Positions 44,979 through 53,202 of a DNA stretch of 64,000 nucleotides are shown here, one piece after another (the first letter of the stretch is position 1; each line of letters opens with the position of its first letter). The DNA lies in NCBI RefSeq assembly GCF_947498015.1, contig NZ_CANMIR010000012.1, forward strand, positions 52,332-116,331. Reading direction: 5' to 3'. The notes below the pieces were generated by a model. The model ran no database searches. It saw only the letters and a list, made by a program, of their open reading frames with translations, and had not been told where the DNA came from. Origin of the DNA: an uncultured Neptuniibacter sp. GTDB lineage: Bacteria > Pseudomonadota > Gammaproteobacteria > Pseudomonadales > Balneatricaceae. A program made the position numbers and the translations under genes.

Positions 44979-46037
44979 CTAACGCCCTTGAAAGACAGAC
45001 CACTGATGATCAACAGACCATTTGCCGAGGTTTTTCCCCGCAAGAACAACACCGTCTTTCACCTTTGCAATCGAGGTATGCCAAGCGAGATCTTTCGGTG
45101 CCAGACGACCTGATTGCCATGCGAGCGCAGTGGGTTCAGCTTCCAGCCATAGACCCTTAGTGCCAACGCCTAACCAGCGCTGCATCTCTTCATGCCAGAT
45201 TACAGAGAAGATATGTTCGGTCGTCACATCCTTCCAGCCGCCGTCATTAGCCAGACCGGGGCTCGCTTCAACCTTTGGAAATTCCAATGCGTTACCCACA
45301 CGAGTCCAGGTAAAGCCACCGTCGGTGGTTTTCAGGAGAACACCTTCCAGCCCCGCAGCCACTCCTTCAGAATCAGATTTGAAATCAACCGCCATCAGAC
45401 TGGATTCAACCGGTGCAGTAATCGACTGCCAATCGACACCACGATTATCAGAAATGAGAATGCTGCCAAACTCACCCACAGCGACCAGGCCACCATCGTT
45501 GCGTTTGGTAATCTCATTCAAAATAAAGTCTTCTGGCTCTCGGGCATATTCCCAGTTTGCGCCGAAGTCATGACTGACCAGAATGGTTCCAAATGCGCCA
45601 ACCGCCCATGCTTCACCCTGCGCATAAGCTTTTACATCCAGAAGTTTATTGACTACATCATTGGTAGGGACTGTTGATTCTTGCCAGGTTAAACCGCCAT
45701 CTTTTGTGAAGAGCGCGATACCACCATTACCCACAACAACGGCGGTCTGTTTGTCCCACACAGCTATATCCTGCAAGTGAACTGATGTGGGGACATCCTG
45801 CACCACCCAGTGGCGACCCAGATCCTCACTTCGAACAATTTTTCCATCTGCACCTACCGCCCACAGCATCGAACCAACAGATTCCATGCCATAGAAACGA
45901 TCCCGACCTTCAATCGCGGTGGGGATCACAGTACTACCAACAGGTTTTGGTTTTACGAAGAGACCAACATAGAGGAGACACGCAATAACTAGCCACGGGG
46001 TAACCCCGATACCTATACGCATCAGTTGATTCAGCAT
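44979..46037 (-). CDS. YCF48/BNR-repeat beta-propeller protein, membrane-anchored, copy 1
   Basis: 352 residues from ATG 46037 (AGTGAG upstream); the open frame to 46127 would run through the promoter palindrome and is not used. A single N-terminal membrane helix (IGVTPWLVIACLLYVGLFV) anchors a propeller of repeats such as VVGNGGIALFTKDGGLTWQ, AVGAFGTILVSHDFGANWE and AVGEFGSILISDNRGVDWQ, resembling the photosystem II assembly factor YCF48/HCF136. In RND operons of this type it is likely a periplasmic assembly or substrate-handling factor (inference). First gene of the envelope operon. Confidence 0.88.
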   Translation of the reverse strand: MLNQLMRIGIGVTPWLVIACLLYVGLFVKPKPVGSTVIPTAIEGRDRFYGMESVGSMLWAVGADGKIVRSEDLGRHWVVQDVPTSVHLQDIAVWDKQTAVVVGNGGIALFTKDGGLTWQESTVPTNDVVNKLLDVKAYAQGEAWAVGAFGTILVSHDFGANWEYAREPEDFILNEITKRNDGGLVAVGEFGSILISDNRGVDWQSITAPVESSLMAVDFKSDSEGVAAGLEGVLLKTTDGGFTWTRVGNALEFPKVEASPGLANDGGWKDVTTEHIFSVIWHEEMQRWLGVGTKGLWLEAEPTALAWQSGRLAPKDLAWHTSIAKVKDGVVLAGKNLGKWSVDHQWSVFQGR

Positions 46038-46098
46038 ACTCACTACTTTCACCTTTTTTGTTCTTGTAATTAGGTCAAGCTTAAAAACGATCCAATCC

Positions 46099-46115
46099 TT
46101 AACATGAAATGTTAA
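46099..46115. promoter_or_regulatory. Second palindrome at the envelope-operon promoter
   Basis: TTAACAT-GAA-ATGTTAA: seven-base arms around three bases, located where the -10 region of the leftward promoter would be. The same two-site layout (one palindrome at -35, another at -10) is seen at matB. Confidence 0.45.
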
Positions 46116-46118
46116 ATT

Positions 46119-46136
46119 GAATTTCAATCGAATTTC
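46119..46136. promoter_or_regulatory. Shared palindrome, copy 3 (envelope operon promoter)
   Basis: GAATTTCAATCGAATTTC matches the core GAATTTCAATTGAAATTC at 16 of 18 positions. On the minus strand TTGAAA (46117-46122) and TGTTAA (17 bases downstream) give a possible promoter. It lies 82-99 bases before the YCF48-like start. Confidence 0.55.
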
Positions 46137-46397
46137 TATTTAGTATCGCTTCAGCCAATCCAATGTCAACCCTTTAATTAATAATTATGAGCGAGTAAAC
46201 GTCGCTTTTTTTGCTAACAAAACCAGCACAGACACTACAAAACCTTAATAACCTACTGTTTTAATTGTTTATTTTTAGTAACTGTTCGAACCTGAGGATC
46301 TAACTAAAGTTGAACAAGGATTGATTATTATTTGACTTGTTCATAATTATTAATTAATAAAGATAGAACAAATATAAAAAATCAATAGACTTTCAAT
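46137..46397. other. Divergent AT-rich gap before the amidase gene
   Basis: The gene-free gap 46038-46397 carries the palindromes listed separately on its left. This right part has no coding frame. It contains GTTCGAAC at 46284-46291 and a perfect inverted repeat TGAACAAG (46311-46318) / CTTGTTCA (46336-46343), plus a GAACA at about 46376. Repeated GAACA half-sites suggest a regulator site for the amidase gene. Confidence 0.4.
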
Positions 46398-47675
46398 ATG
46401 AAAAATATGAAGAACACCCTATCCGTTGCACAAGCCACTCTCGCAATGGCCAGTGGCGAAATAACATCGGAAGCGCTGGTACAAGATTGCCTGGATCAGA
46501 TCAATCAACGTAACGATGAGATACAGGCATGGACGGTGGTGGATGAGAATCTGGCGCTGGAGCAGGCCAGAGCTTGTGATATATCAGCACGACGCTTATC
46601 CCCTCTTCACGGGATACCAGTAGGGATCAAAGATCTGATCGATACTGCAGATCTGCCTACGGGCTACGGTTCTGAGATCTATAACGGACATCAACCCGAG
46701 CAGGATTCTGCGATTGTCACCGAGTTAAAAAAACGCGGGGCCATCATCCTGGGTAAAACCGTGACAACTGAGTTCGCCTACTACGCTCCCGGTCCGACTC
46801 GTAACCCGCTCAATACAGCACACACCCCAGGTGGATCTTCCAGTGGATCAGCTGCAGCTGTCGCAGACTGTCAGGTGCCGTTTGCATTAGGTACACAAAC
46901 TGTTGGTTCAATGATCCGCCCCGGGAGCTTTAATGGTATTGTGGCTCTTAAGCCTACCTATGGCACCCTTCCCTATGCAGGAACCAAATCACTTTCACCT
47001 TCACTGGATACCCTAGGCACGTTCTCTCGCACCATCGGTGATCAACGTATTCTTCTAACTGCACTAGCCCCCCACCTGCAGATCAGTAACAGTCCCACAG
47101 CCCCAAAAATCGCACTCTGTAAAACACCTTTCTGGTCACACGCAAGTGCTGATATGCAGCAGGCGTTTGATAACTACAGTGAGAAGATCATCGAAGCGGG
47201 TTTCACCGCCACACATTATGAACTGAGCCCTGCCTTTGCAGACCTTGCAGATGCTCAGTTCGATATCATGGCTCATGAAGCTGCTGACTGTCTGAGGCTA
47301 GAGGCTACCGAGCATAGATCACAGATGAGTGAGCATATTCTGGACCTGATGGCCCGAGGCAGTTCAGTTACTCCAGCGCGTAATGCACAGTGTCGTAACC
47401 TGCTGGCTCGCTGCCACTATCAACTGACTCAAATTTTCAAACAGTTTGATTTCATCATCACGCCCGCAACAGTTGGAGAAGCACCTGATGGAATCCACGC
47501 AACCGGTGATCCGGTTTTTAACCGCATCTGGACATTCTTAGGCGTACCCTGCATCACATTCCCCATCGCCAAAGGCCAGCAGGGGCTTCCCATGGGAATT
47601 CAAGTTATCGCGCCATTGTGGTCAGACCACGCCCTGATCGATTTTGCAGACAAACTCAACGATCAAACCAATTAA
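46398..47675 (+). CDS. Amidase-signature family hydrolase
   Basis: 425 residues with a complete Ser-cisSer-Lys triad: Lys78 (VGIKDLIDT), Ser147 (TPGGSSSGSAAAV) and Ser171 (GTQTVGSMIRP). It hydrolyses a carboxamide or a related C-N bond. It is not GatA (no gatB/C nearby, shorter). Size and neighbours recall malonamidase E2 and ureidomalonase, which yield malonate; the malonate genes in the same regulon make that attractive, but it is inference. ATG 46398 or 46407 may be the start; no clear ribosome site. Followed 40 bases later by the M20-like gene. Confidence 0.88.
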   Translation: MKNMKNTLSVAQATLAMASGEITSEALVQDCLDQINQRNDEIQAWTVVDENLALEQARACDISARRLSPLHGIPVGIKDLIDTADLPTGYGSEIYNGHQPEQDSAIVTELKKRGAIILGKTVTTEFAYYAPGPTRNPLNTAHTPGGSSSGSAAAVADCQVPFALGTQTVGSMIRPGSFNGIVALKPTYGTLPYAGTKSLSPSLDTLGTFSRTIGDQRILLTALAPHLQISNSPTAPKIALCKTPFWSHASADMQQAFDNYSEKIIEAGFTATHYELSPAFADLADAQFDIMAHEAADCLRLEATEHRSQMSEHILDLMARGSSVTPARNAQCRNLLARCHYQLTQIFKQFDFIITPATVGEAPDGIHATGDPVFNRIWTFLGVPCITFPIAKGQQGLPMGIQVIAPLWSDHALIDFADKLNDQTN

Positions 47676-47715
47676 TACTTCCGCTGCAAAACACAATAAT
47701 AAAAAGGAACACCAT

Positions 47716-49041
47716 ATGAATGAACAACACAGATTAACGGGTGATCGCGCACAGTGGTTTAAAAAAGCCTGCGCAAATATTCAGAAAGAACGTCTGCGTC
47801 AACTCAATCTTGACCTGGTGAATATTCACAGCCCTACAGGTGCTGAACGTGAAGCCAGTGAATTTATGGCTGAGCATTTGAAACAGATCGGCCTGAAATC
47901 ACGTTACCAGGAGGTTAATGAGCTTAGCGGAAACGCAATCGGTGAGTTAAAAGGTAGTGGCGAAGGTCCAACAATGATGCTCTACGCACCGATCGATACC
48001 CATCTTGAGGGATCCGATGCGGACCTTCCAATGGTCGGCGACGAGCTACGTGATGACATGAAACCCGAAGGGATTCTGCGAGATGATCTGGTACTCGGCC
48101 TTGGTGCATCCAACCCCAAAGCGATGGTTGCAACGCTGACCGAAGCGGTGAACGCAGTGATCGATGCGGGGATTCCCCTTAAAGGCAATCTGGTTCTCGC
48201 TTTTGCCGGAGGCGGTATGCCTTCGGTCGTTCCGGAAAGGAATAACTATGGTATGTCGACCGGCGTCAGTTTCATGCTAACCCACGGCGTCACCGCTGAC
48301 TTCGGAATCATATTCAAGCCATGGTATGAGGTTTATCATGAACACCCCGGTATGTGCTGGTTCAAGGTTAGGGTGAAAGGTGATCTGGGGTATTCAGGCA
48401 TTCCACGTGGCACACCAGGGTTTCGTAGCTCAATTGTTCCCGCAGCTACACTGATTCAGGAACTCGAAGAGTGGCTCCCACAATTTACCAAAAACAACAC
48501 CACCGAACAGATCGCACCTGAAGGCTGGATTGCAGGTATCGAATCGGGCTGGCCTAACCGCCCAGCCTTCCCATCCGCTTCAACCGATCTTTATATTGAT
48601 ATGCGCTGTAACCCCTATCAAACCACAGCTGATGTAAAACATCAGTTTGATAGGGCTATGGAGGAGATTCTATCCCGCCATCCAGAGATTGAAGCCGAAT
48701 GGGAGATGTATGGCTCATGCCCGGGTTCATCAACACCAAAAGAGCATTGGATCGTACAATCCGCATTAGCCGCATGGGAGAATCAGGAGGGGAAACCCTA
48801 TCCGGGTGCAGCGATGTTAAGCGGCCAAACGGATGCCGCCATCATTAATAAATTGGGGATTCCATTGGTCCGTGTAGGCTACCCATGGATCGGTGATGCA
48901 GCCGTTCCTGAGGAGTTCAGTAGCGGCTTAGGCGGTATGGGTGTGAGTAACATTGAAGATCTGATTAAACCCTGTGAAAACATCATCTACTCAATTATCG
49001 ACAGCATGACCCGCACACGTGAAGAGGTCAATCTGGACTGA
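47716..49041 (+). CDS. M20-family metallopeptidase homologue with lost metal ligands
   Basis: 441 residues from ATG 47716 (AAGGA seven bases upstream). The overall layout is M20/ArgE/DapE, with a lid domain (about 210-330). The hallmark metal residues are changed: the first motif reads YAPIDTH where GHxD is expected (His to Pro92), the bridging Asp motif reads ASNPKA (Asp to Asn133), and the Glu-Glu catalytic/ligand pair reads FAGGGMPS (about 164-170). So it is probably not a standard two-metal hydrolase: either an inactive partner of the amidase or an enzyme with another chemistry. The frame is intact. Confidence 0.8.
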   Translation: MNEQHRLTGDRAQWFKKACANIQKERLRQLNLDLVNIHSPTGAEREASEFMAEHLKQIGLKSRYQEVNELSGNAIGELKGSGEGPTMMLYAPIDTHLEGSDADLPMVGDELRDDMKPEGILRDDLVLGLGASNPKAMVATLTEAVNAVIDAGIPLKGNLVLAFAGGGMPSVVPERNNYGMSTGVSFMLTHGVTADFGIIFKPWYEVYHEHPGMCWFKVRVKGDLGYSGIPRGTPGFRSSIVPAATLIQELEEWLPQFTKNNTTEQIAPEGWIAGIESGWPNRPAFPSASTDLYIDMRCNPYQTTADVKHQFDRAMEEILSRHPEIEAEWEMYGSCPGSSTPKEHWIVQSALAAWENQEGKPYPGAAMLSGQTDAAIINKLGIPLVRVGYPWIGDAAVPEEFSSGLGGMGVSNIEDLIKPCENIIYSIIDSMTRTREEVNLD

Positions 49042-49069
49042 TCTGCATCGTAACGATCAATAACCAAGA

Positions 49070-49094
49070 AGCAGCCTTACGGCTGCTTTTTATT
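49070..49094 (+). terminator. Intrinsic terminator after the M20-like gene
   Basis: AGCAGCC, loop TTAC, GGCTGCT, then TTTTATTT. Confidence 0.88.
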
Positions 49095-49107
49095 TGGCTA
49101 AGTAGCA

Positions 49108-50019
49108 TCAAAAAATAACCGAGTAAAGGTAACCTGCGCTTATCGCCATGGTGATAATGACTGCCAAAAAAGCCATAATCATACGATTATGAAAAATCGA
49201 TTTGAGCAACACCACTTCGGTTATACTCGCCCCGGCACTACCAATAATCAGAGCCATCACCGCACCTAGCCCCATCCCTTTTGCAGCCAACGCTGCGCTC
49301 AAAGGGATTACCGCTTCCGCACGAATATAGAGAGGAATGCCGATCACTGCGGCGACGGGCACTGCAAAGGGGTTACCATCATGGGCTATACCCGCGACAA
49401 ACTCTGTGGGCATGAAACCGTAAATGATTGAGCCTAACGTAATCCCACCCATTAGGTAGGGAAATACTTTCTTAAAATCACTCCAAGTTGAATCCCAGAT
49501 TCTACGCCAACAGCTCAACTCAACATTTACCCCACTACACTCGCTTTTACACTGCATAGAGACCGGTTCGAGATACGCTTCCTCTTTAATATATCTTTCA
49601 AAACCTAGTCGCTCCAAGATATAACCCGCCATTATCGATACTCCCATCGCAACAACGAAATAGAAAACTGTGACCTGGATCCCAAATGTAACCGCGAATA
49701 AGCCAATTATAATGGGGTTCAAAAGCGGACTGGCAAACAGAAACACCATCATAGTGCCGAACCCAGCATTCGCCCTTAACAAGCCCTTCAAAAAAGGTAT
49801 TGTAGAGCAGGAACAGAAAGGGGTAATTGCCCCAAGAAATCCTGCAACCAAATAACCTCTCCCCATCTTTTTACTCAAGATTTGTTGCATTTTTTGTGGT
49901 GAAACGTAGTGCTGCAATACTCCCACAAGATAACTGATCAGCAAAAAAAGCGCGGTTAACTCCGCTGCCAAAAAGAGAAACATATCTAATGTCTCTTTAA
50001 TCGCTTCCAATTCAAGCAT
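49108..50019 (-). CDS. ArsP/UPF0718-type permease
   Basis: Inner-membrane permease of 303 residues, DUF318 family, with about eight helices. The defining segment GAITPFCSCSTIPFLKGLLRANAGFG holds a CSC motif, and GIPLYIRAEAVIPLSAALAAKGMGLGAVMALIIGSAGAS is the second repeat. The loop SMQCKSECSGV contributes two more cysteines. Relatives export trivalent organoarsenicals (ArsP) or act with other metal-stress systems. Divergent from an ArsR regulator with two operator-like repeats between, so thiophilic-metal control is likely. Confidence 0.87.
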   Translation of the reverse strand: MLELEAIKETLDMFLFLAAELTALFLLISYLVGVLQHYVSPQKMQQILSKKMGRGYLVAGFLGAITPFCSCSTIPFLKGLLRANAGFGTMMVFLFASPLLNPIIIGLFAVTFGIQVTVFYFVVAMGVSIMAGYILERLGFERYIKEEAYLEPVSMQCKSECSGVNVELSCWRRIWDSTWSDFKKVFPYLMGGITLGSIIYGFMPTEFVAGIAHDGNPFAVPVAAVIGIPLYIRAEAVIPLSAALAAKGMGLGAVMALIIGSAGASITEVVLLKSIFHNRMIMAFLAVIITMAISAGYLYSVIF

Positions 50020-50034
50020 AAAACCCTCTAAACC

Positions 50035-50106
50035 ATATTTCTAGATTTATCGAATTATATTGAGAAGATTAGCTTAGTCAACTTATTTCTAGTATTATCG
50101 AAATAA
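50035..50106. promoter_or_regulatory. Two ArsR-operator-like repeats
   Basis: ATTTCTAGATTTATCGAAT (50036-50054) and ATTTCTAGTATTATCGAAAT (50085-50104) are near copies 49 bases apart in the divergent gap. The second extends to TTATTTC...GAAATAA, a seven-base inverted repeat with a ten-base spacer. One would serve each promoter. Confidence 0.6.
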
Positions 50107-50127
50107 TTAGTCGTCTAGGGATAATCG

Positions 50128-50421
50128 ATGGAGATTGAAATCGCGGCCAAAGCGCTCAAAGAGCTGGGCCATCCAACTCGTCTTCGGATTTTTAAACGGG
50201 TTGTAAAAGCGGGATTGCAGGGAATTTCAGTTGGCAACATCCAGGATAGCCTGAATATCCCGGGATCAACACTGTCGCATCATCTCTCCAGCCTGGCATC
50301 AGCTGGTTTGATCTCACAGCGTCGAGAAGGACGTACACTCTATTGTGTGGCTGAATATTCACAGCTAAAAGGAGTTATCGATTTTCTCCAGGATGAGTGC
50401 TGCGCAGATGAACACAATTGA
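50128..50421 (+). CDS. ArsR/SmtB-family regulator
   Basis: 97-residue winged-helix repressor. LKELGHPTRLRIFKRVV, then SVGNIQDSLNIPGSTLSHHLSSLASAGLISQRREGRTLYC form the DNA-binding region. A vicinal CysCys near the C-terminus (LQDECCADEH), with Cys in LYC, may form a thiol metalloid site; the alpha-3 CxC motif of classical ArsR is absent. Divergent from the ArsP-like permease. Confidence 0.92.
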   Translation: MEIEIAAKALKELGHPTRLRIFKRVVKAGLQGISVGNIQDSLNIPGSTLSHHLSSLASAGLISQRREGRTLYCVAEYSQLKGVIDFLQDECCADEHN

Positions 50422-50461
50422 CTGCGATACTGATGCAAGAGTATTCGGAAGAACTGATCCT

Positions 50462-50872
50462 TTAAAGATCCACTTCGATAAACCACTTAGGCTTCATCGC
50501 TTCAAAATCGGTTCGAATATTAGAGGGTAGATAACTCGCTGAATCAAAAACGACCTGTTTTCCATCAACGCGTTTGAACACCACCCAGTGCCAGTAATCC
50601 TTACCATCTTCCTGATGATGTTTTATCGATAGAAGAGCCAGATCTGGTAAAGCAGACCAGGTTTCAAAAGGGATCTCTTTATCTGAGGTTTGAACATCCG
50701 AGGCAGAAAGTAACTGCCTCACATACTGTGTATCCGACCACAACGATTGATCGGTCGCATAGATACCCATGGCATTGGCGACGGCTCGCATCTCTGCATA
50801 GGTTTTACCTAATATATTGGCCACCGATGCGATTCCACATCCTGTAGCCTCTTCCTGAATGACAACTTTCAA
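50462..50872 (-). CDS. Stand-alone C39-like papain-fold protein
   Basis: 136 residues. The nucleophile motif QEEATGCGIASVANILGKTY, the histidine in HWVVFKRVDGK and the following Asp in VVFDSAS fit the C39-like peptidase fold seen in ABC-peptidase exporters and in free-standing proteins. No exporter or leader peptide gene is adjacent and there is no signal peptide, so a cytoplasmic role is expected. Function unknown. Confidence 0.75.
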   Translation of the reverse strand: MKVVIQEEATGCGIASVANILGKTYAEMRAVANAMGIYATDQSLWSDTQYVRQLLSASDVQTSDKEIPFETWSALPDLALLSIKHHQEDGKDYWHWVVFKRVDGKQVVFDSASYLPSNIRTDFEAMKPKWFIEVDL

Positions 50873-50952
50873 ATTAGAAACCCTTTATCATCACAGTGAA
50901 AATGATGGCCGAGCACTCCGGCTTTTACACCTTAAATAATGGTGAGGAAAGC

Positions 50953-51246
50953 CTAACTATCCGCTTCATAACTGATCAAATCCATATCTGCAGCCTGTTC
51001 ACGGATGGGGATCAAAGCTTGGTAGGCCTCAGAACTAAACCAATGATTCAAAGCTTCAAGAGTCGGAAACCGGATCACTACAGTATCAGAATGGTGATGT
51101 TCACCACCTAATACTTCACACTGCTTTCCACGGAAAACAAGCTCTCCTTCCCAGGCAGCTAAAGTTGCTGGTACTTTACTTCGATATTCAGCCCACTTTT
51201 CTTGATCCAGAACCGTTATATGCCCAACTACATATGCTGGCTTCAT
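50953..51246 (-). CDS. DUF1330 protein
   Basis: 97 residues with the dimeric ferredoxin-like alpha/beta fold of DUF1330: AYVVGHITVLDQEKWAEYRSKVP, FRGKQCEVLGGEHHHSDTVVIRFPTLEALNHWFSSEAYQALIPIRE. Function of the family is unknown. Monocistronic. Confidence 0.88.
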   Translation of the reverse strand: MKPAYVVGHITVLDQEKWAEYRSKVPATLAAWEGELVFRGKQCEVLGGEHHHSDTVVIRFPTLEALNHWFSSEAYQALIPIREQAADMDLISYEADS

Positions 51247-51308
51247 AATTCCTACTCCTGTCTAAATCATTACCTACAAATTCGATGTTCATTGATCGAT
51301 GCATCATC

Positions 51309-51908
51309 CTAGACTTTTTCTACAATTAGATAAGCATGCAGTTCAGGGTATTGATCATACTCAAGGTGCCTGCATACACAGCCCAGGTTCGATACCAGTT
51401 TAAGAAAACCAGTGGTACCCAACGTTGAGTAGTAAACTTCAGGGCCCATTGAGTTATCTCTATGCTCATCTTTCTCATGCGTACCACCGAAAGAGAAGAT
51501 CAGAACACCGCCTGTGTTTAACCAGGAGACTAGTTTTGAGATAACCCTCTCCTGCTGATCGAGTGGGATATGCCAGATACTGTCCCAGGCAGTTATGAAA
51601 TCATACTTTTTATCACTCACCCATTCACAAATATCCTGCTGGTGGATAGTGACATCCGGATCTCTTTTTCTGGCTAGGTGAACCATCTTCTCTGAAACAT
51701 CAATCCCTTCAGGGATGAATCCTGCTCTGCGCAACAGCTCAATAAACCGCCCGGTAGATCCGCATCCCACATCCAATGCGTTTACTTTGTTTTTAACAAA
51801 CGCTAAGGCCCTTTGATGCTGCTCGACACCGTTTAGTCTATTAAAATCCTTACGCTCCCATAAATGGGTGATCGCATCATAAGCCTTGCCTATTTTATCT
51901 GGATTCAT
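51309..51908 (-). CDS. Class I SAM-dependent methyltransferase
   Basis: 199 residues from ATG 51908 (MNPDKIGKAYDAITHLWE; AGGG upstream), in preference to the longer frame to 51941. SAM motif I is ALDVGCGSTGRF, motif II EGIDVSEKMVHLAR, motif III HQQDICEW, and FITAWDSIWHIP follows. The target is unknown; no neighbour gives a clue. Confidence 0.85.
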   Translation of the reverse strand: MNPDKIGKAYDAITHLWERKDFNRLNGVEQHQRALAFVKNKVNALDVGCGSTGRFIELLRRAGFIPEGIDVSEKMVHLARKRDPDVTIHQQDICEWVSDKKYDFITAWDSIWHIPLDQQERVISKLVSWLNTGGVLIFSFGGTHEKDEHRDNSMGPEVYYSTLGTTGFLKLVSNLGCVCRHLEYDQYPELHAYLIVEKV

Positions 51909-52006
51909 GAAAGCAGCCCTAACTTCATAAAGATGTATCAACTCACAGCCAATCTTAAAGTGGCTTAAAGAGAATATCTTGTGGCGCTGAAAAAGAATCG
52001 TCCGCT

Positions 52007-52438
52007 TTATTCGGAATCTGTATCGACCAGCAATTTAACCAGTGATTTAATTGAGGGTTTGGTTTCATAAGAATTAACCCCAGACACAACATTACTCCAT
52101 CTGGCTTTTTCACAAGAGTAAAGATTCGCAACAGTCACTACATTTGCACTATCGAGAGTCCCAACAGGGATCCAATAGTAGGGATACCCTCTGAATTTGT
52201 TGGGCACTGAAGAGCCGCAAGACCTGCAAAAATGAGATGTAAAACCTGAATCTTTTTCCCAGACACCTATGTTCCCTTCCCCTGAGAGCCAGACAAACAC
52301 CTCATCTCGCACCACCGATCCACAACTGGATGCTGTCCCGGTTTGTTTTCTACACTGCTCACAGTGGCACTGGTACATATTAATATGATCGAGTTTCAGC
52401 TCATATCGAACGTCACCGCATAAACAGGAACCATTCAT
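52007..52438 (-). CDS. GFA/CENP-V-family zinc protein
   Basis: About 143 residues of the glutathione-dependent formaldehyde-activating (GFA) fold. Zinc cysteines: GSCLCGDVRYE, CHCEQCRKQTG and FCRSCGSS. Starting at ATG 52438 gives the family's usual MxGSCLCG opening; a GTG at 52453 would add five residues. Most members have no proven substrate. Confidence 0.87.
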   Translation of the reverse strand: MNGSCLCGDVRYELKLDHINMYQCHCEQCRKQTGTASSCGSVVRDEVFVWLSGEGNIGVWEKDSGFTSHFCRSCGSSVPNKFRGYPYYWIPVGTLDSANVVTVANLYSCEKARWSNVVSGVNSYETKPSIKSLVKLLVDTDSE

Positions 52439-52619
52439 CACTATTCGTTTCACTCCATGTGATTAATAATTGTATAAACCCAATTGCCATAGCATAGACA
52501 GACCCAAATACCATTTAACACTGTTGTGACAAGCGGCTTGATCGTCATTGAAACCTCGCTTCAGTGTATTCAACGACGACTGGGAAAAGCGTCAGGGTAG
52601 TGAGACCTACCCATATCTC

Positions 52620-53039
52620 TTACTTAAAAATACTGAGTAATAGCTCCCAGGTGCCCGGCTTCGCTTTTTTATGATATTCCTTACGCAACTGATCAATGCT
52701 GCTAAGCTGTTGCTTGAGATCGGCCAGATTATCGGCTGTAGCAAGCGGAATCTCATCAACTAAACGCTCTACCTTGTTTAAACCTTCTAATGAAATGACC
52801 TTTCGCTCAGGTGAAAAATCGTAGCCTTTTGCACTATCAAGATGTGTTTTGAAAGCGGTCATATGCTGATTGAAACTTTCAGCTGAACGGCTATCCATCG
52901 CTTCCTTATACTGCAATTTCATCTGTTTCATCGTTTGCTTCAAACTCAGGGGCTCACCGGCACTAACATAACTTCCAGTAATGAATAATGCGCTAACGAG
53001 CAAGGTACTGATGGTTGCTTTTACAACTGAGTGTTTCAT
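52620..53039 (-). CDS. Cytochrome b562-like periplasmic four-helix protein
   Basis: 139 residues with a signal peptide cleaved after SYVSA. The mature helices resemble CybC: an N-terminal KQTMKQMKLQYKEAM carrying the candidate axial Met, and a C-terminal QLRKEYHKKAK carrying the His, in the positions of Met7 and His102 of E. coli cytochrome b562. No CxxCH is present, so heme, if any, is non-covalent. It could also be a heme-free relative such as a CpxP/Spy-like helical protein. Confidence 0.7.
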   Translation of the reverse strand: MKHSVVKATISTLLVSALFITGSYVSAGEPLSLKQTMKQMKLQYKEAMDSRSAESFNQHMTAFKTHLDSAKGYDFSPERKVISLEGLNKVERLVDEIPLATADNLADLKQQLSSIDQLRKEYHKKAKPGTWELLLSIFK

Positions 53040-53152
53040 ATATAGATCGGCCTACATTGTAATCAGGGAATTATTCCAGGCAGTAATATATCAAATCCAC
53101 CGTAGAGTGAGGATGCGTATTGCCTCTCTTATGTCGATACACACCTTAAGAC

Positions 53153-53180
53153 AAAAAAGCGGATCAATTATGATCCGCTT
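53153..53180 (-). terminator. Intrinsic terminator of the sigma-54 activator gene
   Basis: AAGCGGATCA, loop ATTA, TGATCCGCTT; read leftward it is followed by a T-run (53153-53158 on the minus strand). Confidence 0.85.
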
Positions 53181-53202
53181 CTTCAAACTGCCATTCAGGG
53201 GA

